From JANNGC01 sp043758205 (GTDB taxonomy: Bacteria; Verrucomicrobiota; Verrucomicrobiia; Limisphaerales; SIBH01): 64,000 nucleotides of DNA. Shown in pieces: positions 24,718 to 33,082 of this stretch (positions are counted from its first letter, which is position 1; each line of letters opens with the position of its first letter). The notes beneath the pieces are model-generated. The model made no database searches. It was not told the origin of the DNA and was given only the letters and a program-made list of their open reading frames with translations. A program made the position numbers and the translations under genes. The stretch is from the NCBI GenBank assembly GCA_043758205.1, contig JAYVNY010000191.1, positions 1-64,000 of the forward strand. The letters are read 5' to 3'.

Positions 24718-26535
24718 CTATGACACTGGGGTCGCGGGCGCGTTTTGCAAGGCATGGAAACGCGCATAGTGACCGCCGAGCGCCACCAGTTCTTCGTGCG
24801 TTCCACTTTCCACCACCGCGCCTTGCTCCAGCACGATGATTCGCGTCGCGCGCCGGACGGTCGTAAGGCGATGCGCGATGACGAAGGTGGTTCGATTCGC
24901 CGTGAGCCGCTCCAACACTTGCAGCAATGCGTGCTCGGTCGTCGCATCGAGCGCGCTCGTCGGTTCGTCGAGAATCAGGATAGGAGCATTTTTCAGGAAC
25001 GCGCGCGCGATGGAGAGCCGCTGGCGTTCGCCGCCGGAAAGCGTCGCGCCGCGCTCGCCGATGACCGTTTCGTATTTCTTGGGAAGGCGCTCGATGAAGG
25101 CGTCCGCGTTCGCATCTTTGGCTGCGGTCACAATGTCACGCGTCGTCGCGTGCGGATGGCCATAGGCGATATTTTCGGCGATGGTCATCGGGAAGAGAAA
25201 CGGTTCCTGGAGCACGACGGCGATATTCTGCCGCAGACTCTTCAACGTCACATCGCGTAAGTCGTGACCGTCGATCAGCACCCGCCCATTCCACGGATCG
25301 GCAAAACGCGGAATCAGGCTGACTAACGTACTCTTGCCCGCGCCGGTCGCGCCGACGATGGCAATGGTTTCGCCGGGCCCCACATTTAGCGTGACTTCGC
25401 GCAGGACCGGACGGTCCGTTTCGTAGCCGAACGTGACTTTCTCAAACCGCACTTCGCCACGGACGTGCGGCAATGCAACTGCGCCGGGCTTGTCCCGAAT
25501 CTCCACTTCACTCCTTAGAACTTCCAACACGCGACGCGCACTTCCGGATGCGCCTTGGATGGTGGAGGTCGTGTACATGACTGCTTCCAGCGGCGCGTAG
25601 AGTGAACCGAGATAGGAGAGGAACAGCACGATGGCGCCGACCGTCAATTCACCGCGTAACGCGTGCTGGGCGCCGATCCACAAGATGCCCGCTGTCCCCA
25701 CGGCAGTGGCCAATCCAATGAGAAACTTGAACTGCATCTGCACGCGCGTGGCGGCCAGTGTCGTGGACATCGCTTCGTTCACCGTGGCGTGGAACCGCTC
25801 ATCGTTCGCGCGTTCGCGGGAAAACGCCTGCACGACGGGCATGGCGGAGAAGGTTTGTTCGACGACTTCGTAAATGTGCCCTTCGGCTTCCTGCTGCGCG
25901 TAACTGCGCTCCATCATCCGCTTCGCGAACAGGCGGAACACGACGATCAGGTAAGGCGCCACGGCGACGGCGAGCAAGGTGAGCGACGCGTTGATGCGCC
26001 ACATCACCGTGAACATCGCGGTCAGAGCGAGGATGGAAGAGAACACGGGCAGCAGCGCGTCTTTGACAATTGTGGAGAGGCAGGTGCAATCCGCCGTCAC
26101 GCGCCGGATGTTGTCACCCACCGATTTGCTGGCGTGAAATCGCAGCGAGAGTCCCTGGAATTTCGTGAACAAGTCCGACGCGAGATCATACGTCATGCGC
26201 TGGCCGAGGCTGATGTTTGCGTAATTGGTCACAACGTTTACGGACCAGCTCAACAGAAACAGAATGACTGTCGTCGCCACGGCCCAGCCGATGAGATACG
26301 GCGCGTCGTGGGCACCCGGCAACGTGGCGACAAAATTTTCCAGCCACACCGGCATCGGCCTGTGGCGCAGGACGTAGTCGATCAGGAAGACCATCGGCCA
26401 TGGCTTCAGCACATCGAGGCCGACGCGCACCACCATCGTGGCAATCAAAACGACCAGCGGTGCGGGACGCCGGCACGCGTAACGCAGGGACCAGAGGCAG
26501 AGTCGCGTCGTGCTGATGTTCGTGGCTGAATTCAT
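24718..26535 (-). CDS. MsbA-like ABC exporter, half-transporter 1
   Basis: 605 residues. Six-helix membrane domain at about 20-320, then the ATPase: Walker A GATGAGKSTLVSLI, Q-loop VVLQEPFLFPMTIAENIAYG, signature TLSGGERQRLSIARA, Walker B ILILDEPTSALD, and H-loop FVIAHRLTTV. Overlaps the second exporter gene by 4 bases, so the two probably form a heterodimer. By family these flip lipid-linked glycans or lipids across the inner membrane, which fits the glycan genes downstream. Confidence 0.93.
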   Translation of the reverse strand: MNSATNISTTRLCLWSLRYACRRPAPLVVLIATMVVRVGLDVLKPWPMVFLIDYVLRHRPMPVWLENFVATLPGAHDAPYLIGWAVATTVILFLLSWSVNVVTNYANISLGQRMTYDLASDLFTKFQGLSLRFHASKSVGDNIRRVTADCTCLSTIVKDALLPVFSSILALTAMFTVMWRINASLTLLAVAVAPYLIVVFRLFAKRMMERSYAQQEAEGHIYEVVEQTFSAMPVVQAFSRERANDERFHATVNEAMSTTLAATRVQMQFKFLIGLATAVGTAGILWIGAQHALRGELTVGAIVLFLSYLGSLYAPLEAVMYTTSTIQGASGSARRVLEVLRSEVEIRDKPGAVALPHVRGEVRFEKVTFGYETDRPVLREVTLNVGPGETIAIVGATGAGKSTLVSLIPRFADPWNGRVLIDGHDLRDVTLKSLRQNIAVVLQEPFLFPMTIAENIAYGHPHATTRDIVTAAKDANADAFIERLPKKYETVIGERGATLSGGERQRLSIARAFLKNAPILILDEPTSALDATTEHALLQVLERLTANRTTFVIAHRLTTVRRATRIIVLEQGAVVESGTHEELVALGGHYARFHALQNAPATPVS

Positions 26536-28295
26536 GCCGTGGCCCCGAGTTGCGGTTGATGAAAGCGTGCGTAGATGCCGCGGCGAGAAAGCAACTCATC
26601 GTGCGTGCCCAGTTCCGCGATGCGGCCATGATCGAGCACGGCAATTTTCGTGGCGCGGCGAATCGTTGAAAGCCGATGCGCAATCACGAACGTGGTGCGC
26701 CCGCGCATCAGTTGCTCCAAAGCCAACAGAATTGTTTGTTCCGTGCCGGAATCCAAAGCGCTGGTTGGTTCGTCGAGAATGAGAATGGGCGAGTTCTTTA
26801 GAAACGCTCGGGCGATCGCAATGCGCTGACGTTCGCCACCGGACAGCGTTACTCCTCGCTCGGCAATAACCGTGTCGTATCCATGCGGCAATCGCTCGAT
26901 GAACTCGTGGGCATGGGCCGCTTGCGCCGCCGCAATAACTTCCGCGCGAGGCGCGCCAGGCCTTCCGTAGGCAATGTTCTCCGCCACGGAAAATGGAAAG
27001 AGAAACGGCTCTTGCAGCACGATTGAAATGTTCGCGCGCAGATCGGCAATGCGAAGGTCGCGCACATCGCTGCCGTCGATCAGCACCCGGCCGGCCCTCA
27101 CGTCGAAAAATCGCGGGATGAGATTCAACAGCGTGCTCTTGCCTGCGCCGGTCGCTCCGACAATCGCGATGGTTTCTCCCGGCGAAGCCACGAGCGAGAC
27201 CTCGCAGAGCACCGGCTGGTTCGGTTCGTAAGCGAACGAAACGTCTTCGAATCGGACTTCGCCGCGCATTTTGGGCACGGGACGAGCATCGGGTTTGTCG
27301 GCCACCTCCGGCCTGGCCTCAAGCACTTCGACGACACGCTCAACACTCGCGCTCAGTCCCTGCATCGTCGTGTAAACACCGGTGAACGTTTTCATCTGCG
27401 TCTGCAACGAGTTCAGATACACTAGGAACACCAGCAGGCTGCCGAGAGAGAGTTCGTCCGCCAGCACGTGCCTCGCGCCGAACCAGAGAATGACACCCGT
27501 GCCGAGTGTCGTAATGAGTCCCGAGGCCAGGCTGTTCACGCTGCCGATCAAGGTGCTGCGCTGTTGCACGCGAATGGCGCTGTCGGCGAACTTCTCGAAC
27601 TTCTCCTGCTCGCGCTCTTCCTGGCCGAACGCCTGCACGACGGGGATACCCGTGAGTGTTTGCTGGATATGAGACTGGATTCGGCTCTCGATTTCGCGCC
27701 GCAACTTGGCGGCGGCCCGCAACGGTTTTCCCACCAGGAACGAAGCACAAACCATGAGCGGCGCGGTGATGAGGGCAATCCACGTCAGCGTCCCATCGAG
27801 CCGGGACATGAGGAAAATCATGGCGGCGATGGTGAGAAGCGCATGGCCCGGCGCGAAACACAACGCGTCCACCACATTGTGAACCGCCCAGCAGTCCACC
27901 GTGATGCGGCTCATCGTGTCGCCTACGGAGTTGCGACTGTGAAAGAGCAGCGAGCGGCGTTGCAGCCGGGCGAACATGTCCTCGGCGAGATCATAAACCA
28001 TGCGGCGTCCGGCGACCGTCCAGAGCCACGTGAGCGCGGCATCGAGCGCGGCATTGATGACAAAGAGCGCGAGGCCGCAAATAACGATTCCGGCGAGCAA
28101 TCCCCGTGGTGTGGCGAAAATGTTCTGCAACCATTCGCCCGCGGGTTGCGTGCCGAGCACGTGATCGACAAGCAGTTTCATCGGCCAGGGCTGAAGGGCG
28201 ACCAGCGAGGAAGCGCAAACGGTCAGGAACGCGATGAAAATAAATCGCGAACGCTGTCGTCCAGCGTAAGGAAGCAACTTAAGCGCGCGTCGCAT
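26532..28295 (-). CDS. MsbA-like ABC exporter, half-transporter 2
   Basis: 587 residues from MRRALKLLPYAGRQRSRFIF at 28295; upstream codons in this frame are low-complexity and unlikely to be translated. Membrane domain with LVALQPWPMKLLVDHVLG, ATPase with GATGAGKSTLLNLI, TLSGGERQRIAIARA, ILILDEPTSALD and FVIAHRLSTI. Both half-transporters keep intact signature and Walker motifs. A 40-codon relic of a close paralogue lies at 40674-40796. Confidence 0.93.
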   Translation of the reverse strand: MRRALKLLPYAGRQRSRFIFIAFLTVCASSLVALQPWPMKLLVDHVLGTQPAGEWLQNIFATPRGLLAGIVICGLALFVINAALDAALTWLWTVAGRRMVYDLAEDMFARLQRRSLLFHSRNSVGDTMSRITVDCWAVHNVVDALCFAPGHALLTIAAMIFLMSRLDGTLTWIALITAPLMVCASFLVGKPLRAAAKLRREIESRIQSHIQQTLTGIPVVQAFGQEEREQEKFEKFADSAIRVQQRSTLIGSVNSLASGLITTLGTGVILWFGARHVLADELSLGSLLVFLVYLNSLQTQMKTFTGVYTTMQGLSASVERVVEVLEARPEVADKPDARPVPKMRGEVRFEDVSFAYEPNQPVLCEVSLVASPGETIAIVGATGAGKSTLLNLIPRFFDVRAGRVLIDGSDVRDLRIADLRANISIVLQEPFLFPFSVAENIAYGRPGAPRAEVIAAAQAAHAHEFIERLPHGYDTVIAERGVTLSGGERQRIAIARAFLKNSPILILDEPTSALDSGTEQTILLALEQLMRGRTTFVIAHRLSTIRRATKIAVLDHGRIAELGTHDELLSRRGIYARFHQPQLGATA

Positions 28296-28356
28296 CTGCG
28301 TTTGTAGCGTGCCAGAAAATGAGGCGCAGCAACAAATGTGGCTATTGTCGAAATCG

Positions 28357-29073
28357 TTACTCGCCCGCGCGCTGGGCGGCGACGTGGCCGTCGAAGTAAA
28401 GTGCGTTGCGCACGTTGCCATGCACGGGTTTGTACGGCAAATCGTCGTACCAACTCACCGCTGGATTGGGCACGTTGATACGATCCGCGTCGGTAACGGC
28501 CCACAAATCCGCGCCGGATTTATATTGATCCATCGAGCCCAAAGTCATGGGTTCTTGTAAGGGACCGGGGCGGGACGGATAGCCGAACGGGCGGACCTGC
28601 GCTCCGGGAGCAGGATCTATATTCTGGTTCAGAATGAAACATTTGCGACCATTCATGCTCGCGACGGCGGGGGCCTCCCTCTCATAGCCCGGACAGATCA
28701 TCGTTTTCGCTATCACCATTTTGCCGGAAGGTTGCGGATAGCCCATCTGGGGAGCGATGTAGTAGGCCAATTCGTCCTTACTGTTCTGGTCGTAATTCGG
28801 CCGGGCGCCACCCAGTGCTGGACCAGGCAATTTCTCTTCGTTATCACCGACGTAGAGGTAAATGCCGATGCCCATTTGCTTCAGATTGGAGAGACATTGC
28901 GTCTGCTGCGCTTTGCGCTTCGCTCGCGCCAAGGAGGGGAGCAATAGACTCGAGAGAATAGCAATGATCGCGATGACGACGAGCAGTTCGATCAACGTAA
29001 AGCCTCGACACACGCAAGTTTTCAGCCCCGAACGGCCACACCAACTACCCATCGTTTTTCCAAATTGTTTCAT
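28357..29073 (-). CDS. Pseudopilin-like exported protein (prepilin N-terminus, DGHV ending)
   Basis: 238 residues from the ATG at 29073, chosen for the GGAAGG ribosome-binding-like site 10 bases upstream. A prepilin peptidase site follows a short basic leader: CRGFTLIELLVVIAIIAILS, then SLLLPSLARAKRKAQQ, then CLSNLKQMGIGIYLYVGDNE. The C-terminus has NALYFDGHVAAQ, the DGHV feature common to the DUF1559-like pseudopilins of Planctomycetes and Verrucomicrobiota. It would be processed and built into a pseudopilus or anchored. Paralogue at 46399-47130. Confidence 0.88.
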   Translation of the reverse strand: MKQFGKTMGSWCGRSGLKTCVCRGFTLIELLVVIAIIAILSSLLLPSLARAKRKAQQTQCLSNLKQMGIGIYLYVGDNEEKLPGPALGGARPNYDQNSKDELAYYIAPQMGYPQPSGKMVIAKTMICPGYEREAPAVASMNGRKCFILNQNIDPAPGAQVRPFGYPSRPGPLQEPMTLGSMDQYKSGADLWAVTDADRINVPNPAVSWYDDLPYKPVHGNVRNALYFDGHVAAQRAGE

Positions 29074-29163
29074 AGTATTGGATCCTTCCTGATCCACTGA
29101 CGAGCGACTTTCTCTGCCGAATCTTTTGACCTTTAATGACTGCGAGCTAAAAATTTGTCGTCG

Positions 29164-29364
29164 TCACCGCAACAACAGCATGACGACTGTCGCCAGGCCA
29201 ATGGCGAGGCAGCAAACTGACACCCCCACAAGCCACAGTCCCAGCCTCCGCCGTGGCGTCCCTAACAGGAATCCAAAAGCCACAGCGAGCGTTATGACTG
29301 CGGCGACTATGAGAACCATCGCGCCGCAGAAGAGCGGGACAAACAAGTCGTGCGCGATCAACAC
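29164..29364 (-). CDS. Small two-helix membrane protein
   Basis: About 66 residues from a GTG at 29364 or TTG at 29361, both overlapping the stop of the upstream gene at 29358. Two hydrophobic stretches: FVPLFCGAMVLIVAAVITLA with VAFGFLLG, and LGLWLVGVSVCCLAIGLATV, separated by TPRRR. No function can be inferred. Probably translated together with the 88-residue gene before it. Confidence 0.5.
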   Translation of the reverse strand: MLIAHDLFVPLFCGAMVLIVAAVITLAVAFGFLLGTPRRRLGLWLVGVSVCCLAIGLATVVMLLLR

Positions 29365-29624
29365 GATGCCTTGCGGTGCAGCACACATATTTCGACGTCG
29401 AACGCGGAATCCTCGAACGCTACAGGGATAGTCCGGCCTGGAGCGGAAATGATTTCCGTATCGGAGATAAGGTGGAGCATCGCTTCGTAAAGTCCCCGGC
29501 GACCCACGAATCGACAGGCTTGGGCTAGGCCCGAAAATGTAAGCGCCTCGGGCAGGTCCTGGGTCCACGCGCCAGTGCGACTGGCGTAAGCTCCTTCGCG
29601 ATTTCTTTGCACCAAGACTTTCAT
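29358..29624 (-). CDS. Small protein of unknown function
   Basis: 88 residues: MKVLVQRNREGAYASRTGAW, then LTFSGLAQACRFVGRRGL and IPVAFEDSAFDVEICV. A coherent alpha/beta pattern without signal peptide, membrane segment or known motif. Divergently oriented from the sigma-54 activator, with 189 bases between the starts. Confidence 0.6.
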   Translation of the reverse strand: MKVLVQRNREGAYASRTGAWTQDLPEALTFSGLAQACRFVGRRGLYEAMLHLISDTEIISAPGRTIPVAFEDSAFDVEICVLHRKASC

Positions 29625-29813
29625 TCACCCGGCTTTCGCACGTGCCATGCCAATAGTGTGACGAGTCATTTAATCAGGGACCGGGGTGCTGGCCCGCCCG
29701 CCTCGGTGGGTGTCATTTCCCACGGCAAGACATTTTGGGCGACCTCACCCGAACGCCCTCCCAACGGATAAAACGTTGAACTGGTACTCGTTCCGCCCCG
29801 ATATTTGAACGGC

Positions 29814-31256
29814 ATGTCCCCTGGAAAATTAGCCGGAACAAATATTCTGGTCGTCGAAGACGACCCATTGCTGCATCGGCAGATCGTGGCGCATCTGCAA
29901 AGTAGCGGTGCGGATGTTGTCGGCGTACCCAACCTCCAGCAGGCGAAAGGCGAACTTGAATCGCAGCGGAGTTTCGACGTGGCGCTGCTGGATGTGAATT
30001 TGCCGGACGGTCTCGGCACTGACTTGCTGACCTCGGGAGTTTTTCCCCAACAGACGGCGGTGATTGTGATGACCGCTCACGGCGGAATTGATTGCGCGGT
30101 CGCCGCGATGAAAAATGGCGCCGCCGATTATCTGCGCAAGCCGTTCGATCTGGCGGAACTGCCGCTGGTGATTTCAAGGGCGCGCGAATCGGGCCGGCAG
30201 GCACGCATCAAAGAACACGTGCGGGAAACGAACGAAGATGCGGAGGATTCGTTTTTTTTCGGTGCCAGTCTGACAGCCCTGGCCAACCAGATGGATAAAA
30301 TTATCGCAGCAGATGAGCGTCTCGGCTCGCTGTTGCCGCCCATTCTGATCGAAGGCGAGACGGGCACGGGCAAGACCACGATCGCGCGGCGGTTGCACGA
30401 CCGCGGACCGCGACAAACCCGTCCGTTCATCGACATCAATTGCTCGGCGCTGCCCGATCATCTGCTGGAATCGGAATTGTTCGGGCACGAGCGCGGCGCT
30501 TTCACGGACGCGCGGACAGCGCGCATGGGGTTGTTCGAGGCAGCGGACGGCGGCACGCTTTTTTTGGATGAGCTTCCGAGCCTGCCACTCTCGGCGCAGG
30601 CGAAACTGCTCACGGCCATCGAGACGAAGCGCATTCGCCGCCTCGGCAGTAACAAGACCATTGAAGTGGATGTGCGGGTGATCACCGCGACCAATCGCGA
30701 CCTCAAGGAATCTGTCGCCCAGGGTGAGTTCCGGGAAGATCTGTATCACCGCCTCGATCTGTATCGTGTCAGCATTCCGCCCCTGCGCGAACGCGGCGAG
30801 GACATCATCAAGCTGGCCGGGTTAATCCTCGCGCGCGTGTGCCGGCGCCATCGCGCCGCGCCGCGAACTATCAGTGCGCAGGGCCAACGCCAGCTCTTGA
30901 GTTATCGCTGGCCCGGCAATGTCCGCGAGCTGGCCCATGAGATTGAGCGCGCGGTGGTTTTTGAAGACGCCGCTGTGCTCGACTTCGCACGGCTTGCGCC
31001 CGACTCAGCCGCGCCGATTGCCGCCCTCCCAATGGCCGATTCGAACGAATGGTTTAATGACCAATTCGTTTTTCCAACGGATGGTTTTTCGCTGGATGCC
31101 GCCACGAATCGGCTCATTCATCAGGCTTTGAAACAGTCCAGGGCCAATGTCTCGGCAGCCGCACGCCTGTTGGGCGTCTCGCGAGATTTCCTGCGCTACA
31201 GACTGGCGGGAAAGCAAACTGAGAACATGCCCCCATCCGAGAGCGACAAAGGGTGA
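29814..31256 (+). CDS. NtrC-family sigma-54-dependent response regulator
   Basis: 480 residues from the ATG at 29814. Receiver domain (1-125) with VVEDDP, phospho-acceptor D60 in ALLDVNLPDG and K109 in YLRKPF. Sigma-54 ATPase (about 150-390) with Walker A GETGTGKT near 181-188, ELFGHERGAFTDA near 222-234 (the sigma-54-contact loop reads GAFTDA in place of GAFTGA), GGTLFLDEL and RWPGNVREL. C-terminal Fis-type HTH: NVSAAARLLGVSRDFLRYRL. The likely partner is the histidine kinase at 33083, three genes downstream. It should activate -24/-12 promoters; candidates lie at 31318, 36794 and 42194. Confidence 0.93.
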   Translation: MSPGKLAGTNILVVEDDPLLHRQIVAHLQSSGADVVGVPNLQQAKGELESQRSFDVALLDVNLPDGLGTDLLTSGVFPQQTAVIVMTAHGGIDCAVAAMKNGAADYLRKPFDLAELPLVISRARESGRQARIKEHVRETNEDAEDSFFFGASLTALANQMDKIIAADERLGSLLPPILIEGETGTGKTTIARRLHDRGPRQTRPFIDINCSALPDHLLESELFGHERGAFTDARTARMGLFEAADGGTLFLDELPSLPLSAQAKLLTAIETKRIRRLGSNKTIEVDVRVITATNRDLKESVAQGEFREDLYHRLDLYRVSIPPLRERGEDIIKLAGLILARVCRRHRAAPRTISAQGQRQLLSYRWPGNVRELAHEIERAVVFEDAAVLDFARLAPDSAAPIAALPMADSNEWFNDQFVFPTDGFSLDAATNRLIHQALKQSRANVSAAARLLGVSRDFLRYRLAGKQTENMPPSESDKG

Positions 31257-31317
31257 AGACACCCATGATGGTTCACGTTCACAGGCCACAGGCCGATGGG
31301 TTGGGGTGGGCCATCGG

Positions 31318-31333
31318 TGGCACGTTCTGTGCA
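31318..31333 (+). promoter_or_regulatory. Sigma-54 (-24/-12) promoter candidate
   Basis: TGGCACGTTCTGTGCA: the -24 part TGGCACG is perfect, GG and GC are exactly 10 bases apart, and the -12 part GTGCA differs by one base from TTGCA. It lies 39 bases upstream of the ATG at 31372 and directly after the sigma-54 activator gene. Confidence 0.75.
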
Positions 31334-31371
31334 TCTCGAAGGTCATAGGGATGCCACAACAGGTAAATAAC

Positions 31372-31890
31372 ATGAAAATAAGTAAAACAATGGTGACCGG
31401 GATCTTGAGCCTGACGATGGGGCTGGCCCTGCTCACGAACTCTGCCCGCGCGCAGAGTCCGACAAACGAACCGCCCGTCGTGCCGCCCGGACCTGGCACG
31501 CCGCCTCCGGCAGGGACGGTGCCAGTCAGTCCGAAAGTGCCGACGGTGGTCGTGGTGCCCACTGTGCCGGCAACTCCCGGGGTCCCAGACCGGCCGGGTC
31601 CACCCGCTGGCAGTCAGCCGCCCGCCGAAGTGAAAGACAAAGTTGATGCCTTCAAGCAGGCCCGTGAATCGTTCCTCGCCAAGCAGCGTGAACTGGCCGG
31701 CGCGAAGCGGCAGCAACTGACCGAGGAACAGCGGCAGGCGCTCATTGAAACCATCAAAGCCAACCAGCAGGAACTCCGGGCGCGCATCGATGAAATCAAA
31801 AACGAGTTTCGTAACCGGGACATCGACACGGTGATTGAGGATGTCAAACGCAGTGGAGGCGATGGACGCCCGCGCCGCGGTGAAGATTAA
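31372..31890 (+). CDS. Exported proline-rich coiled-coil protein
   Basis: 172 residues. Signal peptide MKISKTMVTGILSLTMGLAL with cleavage after SARA or nearby, then a Pro/Val-rich region (about 30-85), then a charged helix predicted to form a coiled coil (VDAFKQARESFLAKQRELAG to ARIDEIKNEFRNRD, about 90-150), then a short basic tail (GRPRRGED). No enzymatic motif. The pattern suggests a periplasmic linker or chaperone-like protein. Follows the best sigma-54 promoter candidate and precedes the barrel gene by 12 bases. Confidence 0.7.
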   Translation: MKISKTMVTGILSLTMGLALLTNSARAQSPTNEPPVVPPGPGTPPPAGTVPVSPKVPTVVVVPTVPATPGVPDRPGPPAGSQPPAEVKDKVDAFKQARESFLAKQRELAGAKRQQLTEEQRQALIETIKANQQELRARIDEIKNEFRNRDIDTVIEDVKRSGGDGRPRRGED

Positions 31891-31902
31891 AATTCTCCCG
31901 GT

Positions 31903-33042
31903 GTGACGACTCATTCCAGCAGGCGGCCGCGTGGTCGCCTGCGCTGTTATTTTTTGATAGCCGCGCTGATGACCGCGCGGCTCTCGTTTGGTGCCATGGA
32001 CACAAATGACGTGAGTGCAATCTCCTTGCCCGACTGGATGCGCTTCTACGCGCTGCGGTCGGGGATTGGTTACAAAGACAATGTGCTTCTTTCGTTGCAT
32101 CCGCGCGGCAGCGCCTTCGTGAGTGCGGGCGGAGATTTCATGATGGTGCGCCTGCCGGGCAGCGGCGTGGACGCACAATTTTTTCTCTCTGCGGACCGGA
32201 CGCATTTTCTGGCGAGTGATGTCCCGGACAGCGAACACACCATTGCGGGCGTCGGCAAAGTTTCGTTCAAGAGCGGCCGGGCCACGACTACTCTGAGTGC
32301 CAATTACGTTTTTCAAGACCAGGTGCTCGACGTCTCGACGACAGAACCGGAGTTCAACACCATTCGCATCCGCGTGCATGACATGGCGGTGAAACCCGCC
32401 GTCCGCTACGATCTCGCGCGGCAATGGTTTGTCGAAGTCGAGCCAGCGGGCCGGCGCCAGGAATTCGCCAAGCCGCTGGACGACATTTGGGAAGCGAGCC
32501 TGAAAACGACACTCGGCTACGAATATGGTTTTCGCTCCCGCGCCACACTTTCAGCGCAAGCATCCGAACGGTTTTACGATGAGAAGACGCAGCGCACCGT
32601 CGCCGGCGAAACGATTCCTGACACTTCGTTGCGCATGCACCGCGTTATCATCGAGTCCGCCGTGGATCATTACTGGGATAAAAAGCGCGTCTGGCGAACG
32701 CAGGGCCGCCTGGGTTACTGGCGCAACAACGACAATGGTTCGGGCTACTTCGATTACGACCGCTGGTTCGCACAGGTGCAGATGCGCTACAAGCGCGCGC
32801 CATGGGAACTGCGGGCGCAGGTACGGTTCGACGATTACATTTATGCCCACCAAACTGTGAGCACCACGAACTCCGACCGCCGTCGCGAAAATGAAATCAC
32901 CGTGGGCTGCCGCGCCGAACGGCAGATCACGAAGGCGACCAAAGTGTTCGTGCAGTACGACCGGGTTGTTTCCCGCTCGTCCCGTTCTCTCGATGAATAT
33001 GATTCGCAAACGGTGAGTGGTGGGGCACAATGGGATTTCTAA
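31903..33042 (+). CDS. Predicted outer-membrane beta-barrel protein
   Basis: 379 residues from a GTG start, with a long basic leader and hydrophobic signal (CYFLIAALMTARLSFGA). Many alternating amphipathic strands with aromatic girdles (KDNVLLSLHPRGSAFVSAGG; VWRTQGRLGYWRNNDNGS; WFAQVQMRYKRAPWELRAQV) and a C-terminal strand ending in Phe (TVSGGAQWDF), typical of Gram-negative outer-membrane barrels. No porin or receptor family recognised. It may be a surface or export channel for this operon. Confidence 0.7.
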   Translation: MTTHSSRRPRGRLRCYFLIAALMTARLSFGAMDTNDVSAISLPDWMRFYALRSGIGYKDNVLLSLHPRGSAFVSAGGDFMMVRLPGSGVDAQFFLSADRTHFLASDVPDSEHTIAGVGKVSFKSGRATTTLSANYVFQDQVLDVSTTEPEFNTIRIRVHDMAVKPAVRYDLARQWFVEVEPAGRRQEFAKPLDDIWEASLKTTLGYEYGFRSRATLSAQASERFYDEKTQRTVAGETIPDTSLRMHRVIIESAVDHYWDKKRVWRTQGRLGYWRNNDNGSGYFDYDRWFAQVQMRYKRAPWELRAQVRFDDYIYAHQTVSTTNSDRRRENEITVGCRAERQITKATKVFVQYDRVVSRSSRSLDEYDSQTVSGGAQWDF

Positions 33043-33082
33043 TCAGAATGCAACCCGGCAATGCCGATGAGTTGATTGGCCA

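Noticed and set aside
29637..29652. Minus-strand TGGCATGGCACGTGCG, a GG-N10-GC match before the small gene at 29624
   Set aside because: The GC lies only 13 bases before the start codon, so the transcript would begin at the ATG itself. Kept out of the promoter list.
30498..30515. GAFTDA instead of GAFTGA in the sigma-54 activator as a sign of lost function
   Set aside because: GAFTDA is found in several groups of sigma-54 activators; all other motifs are intact, and matching promoters are present.
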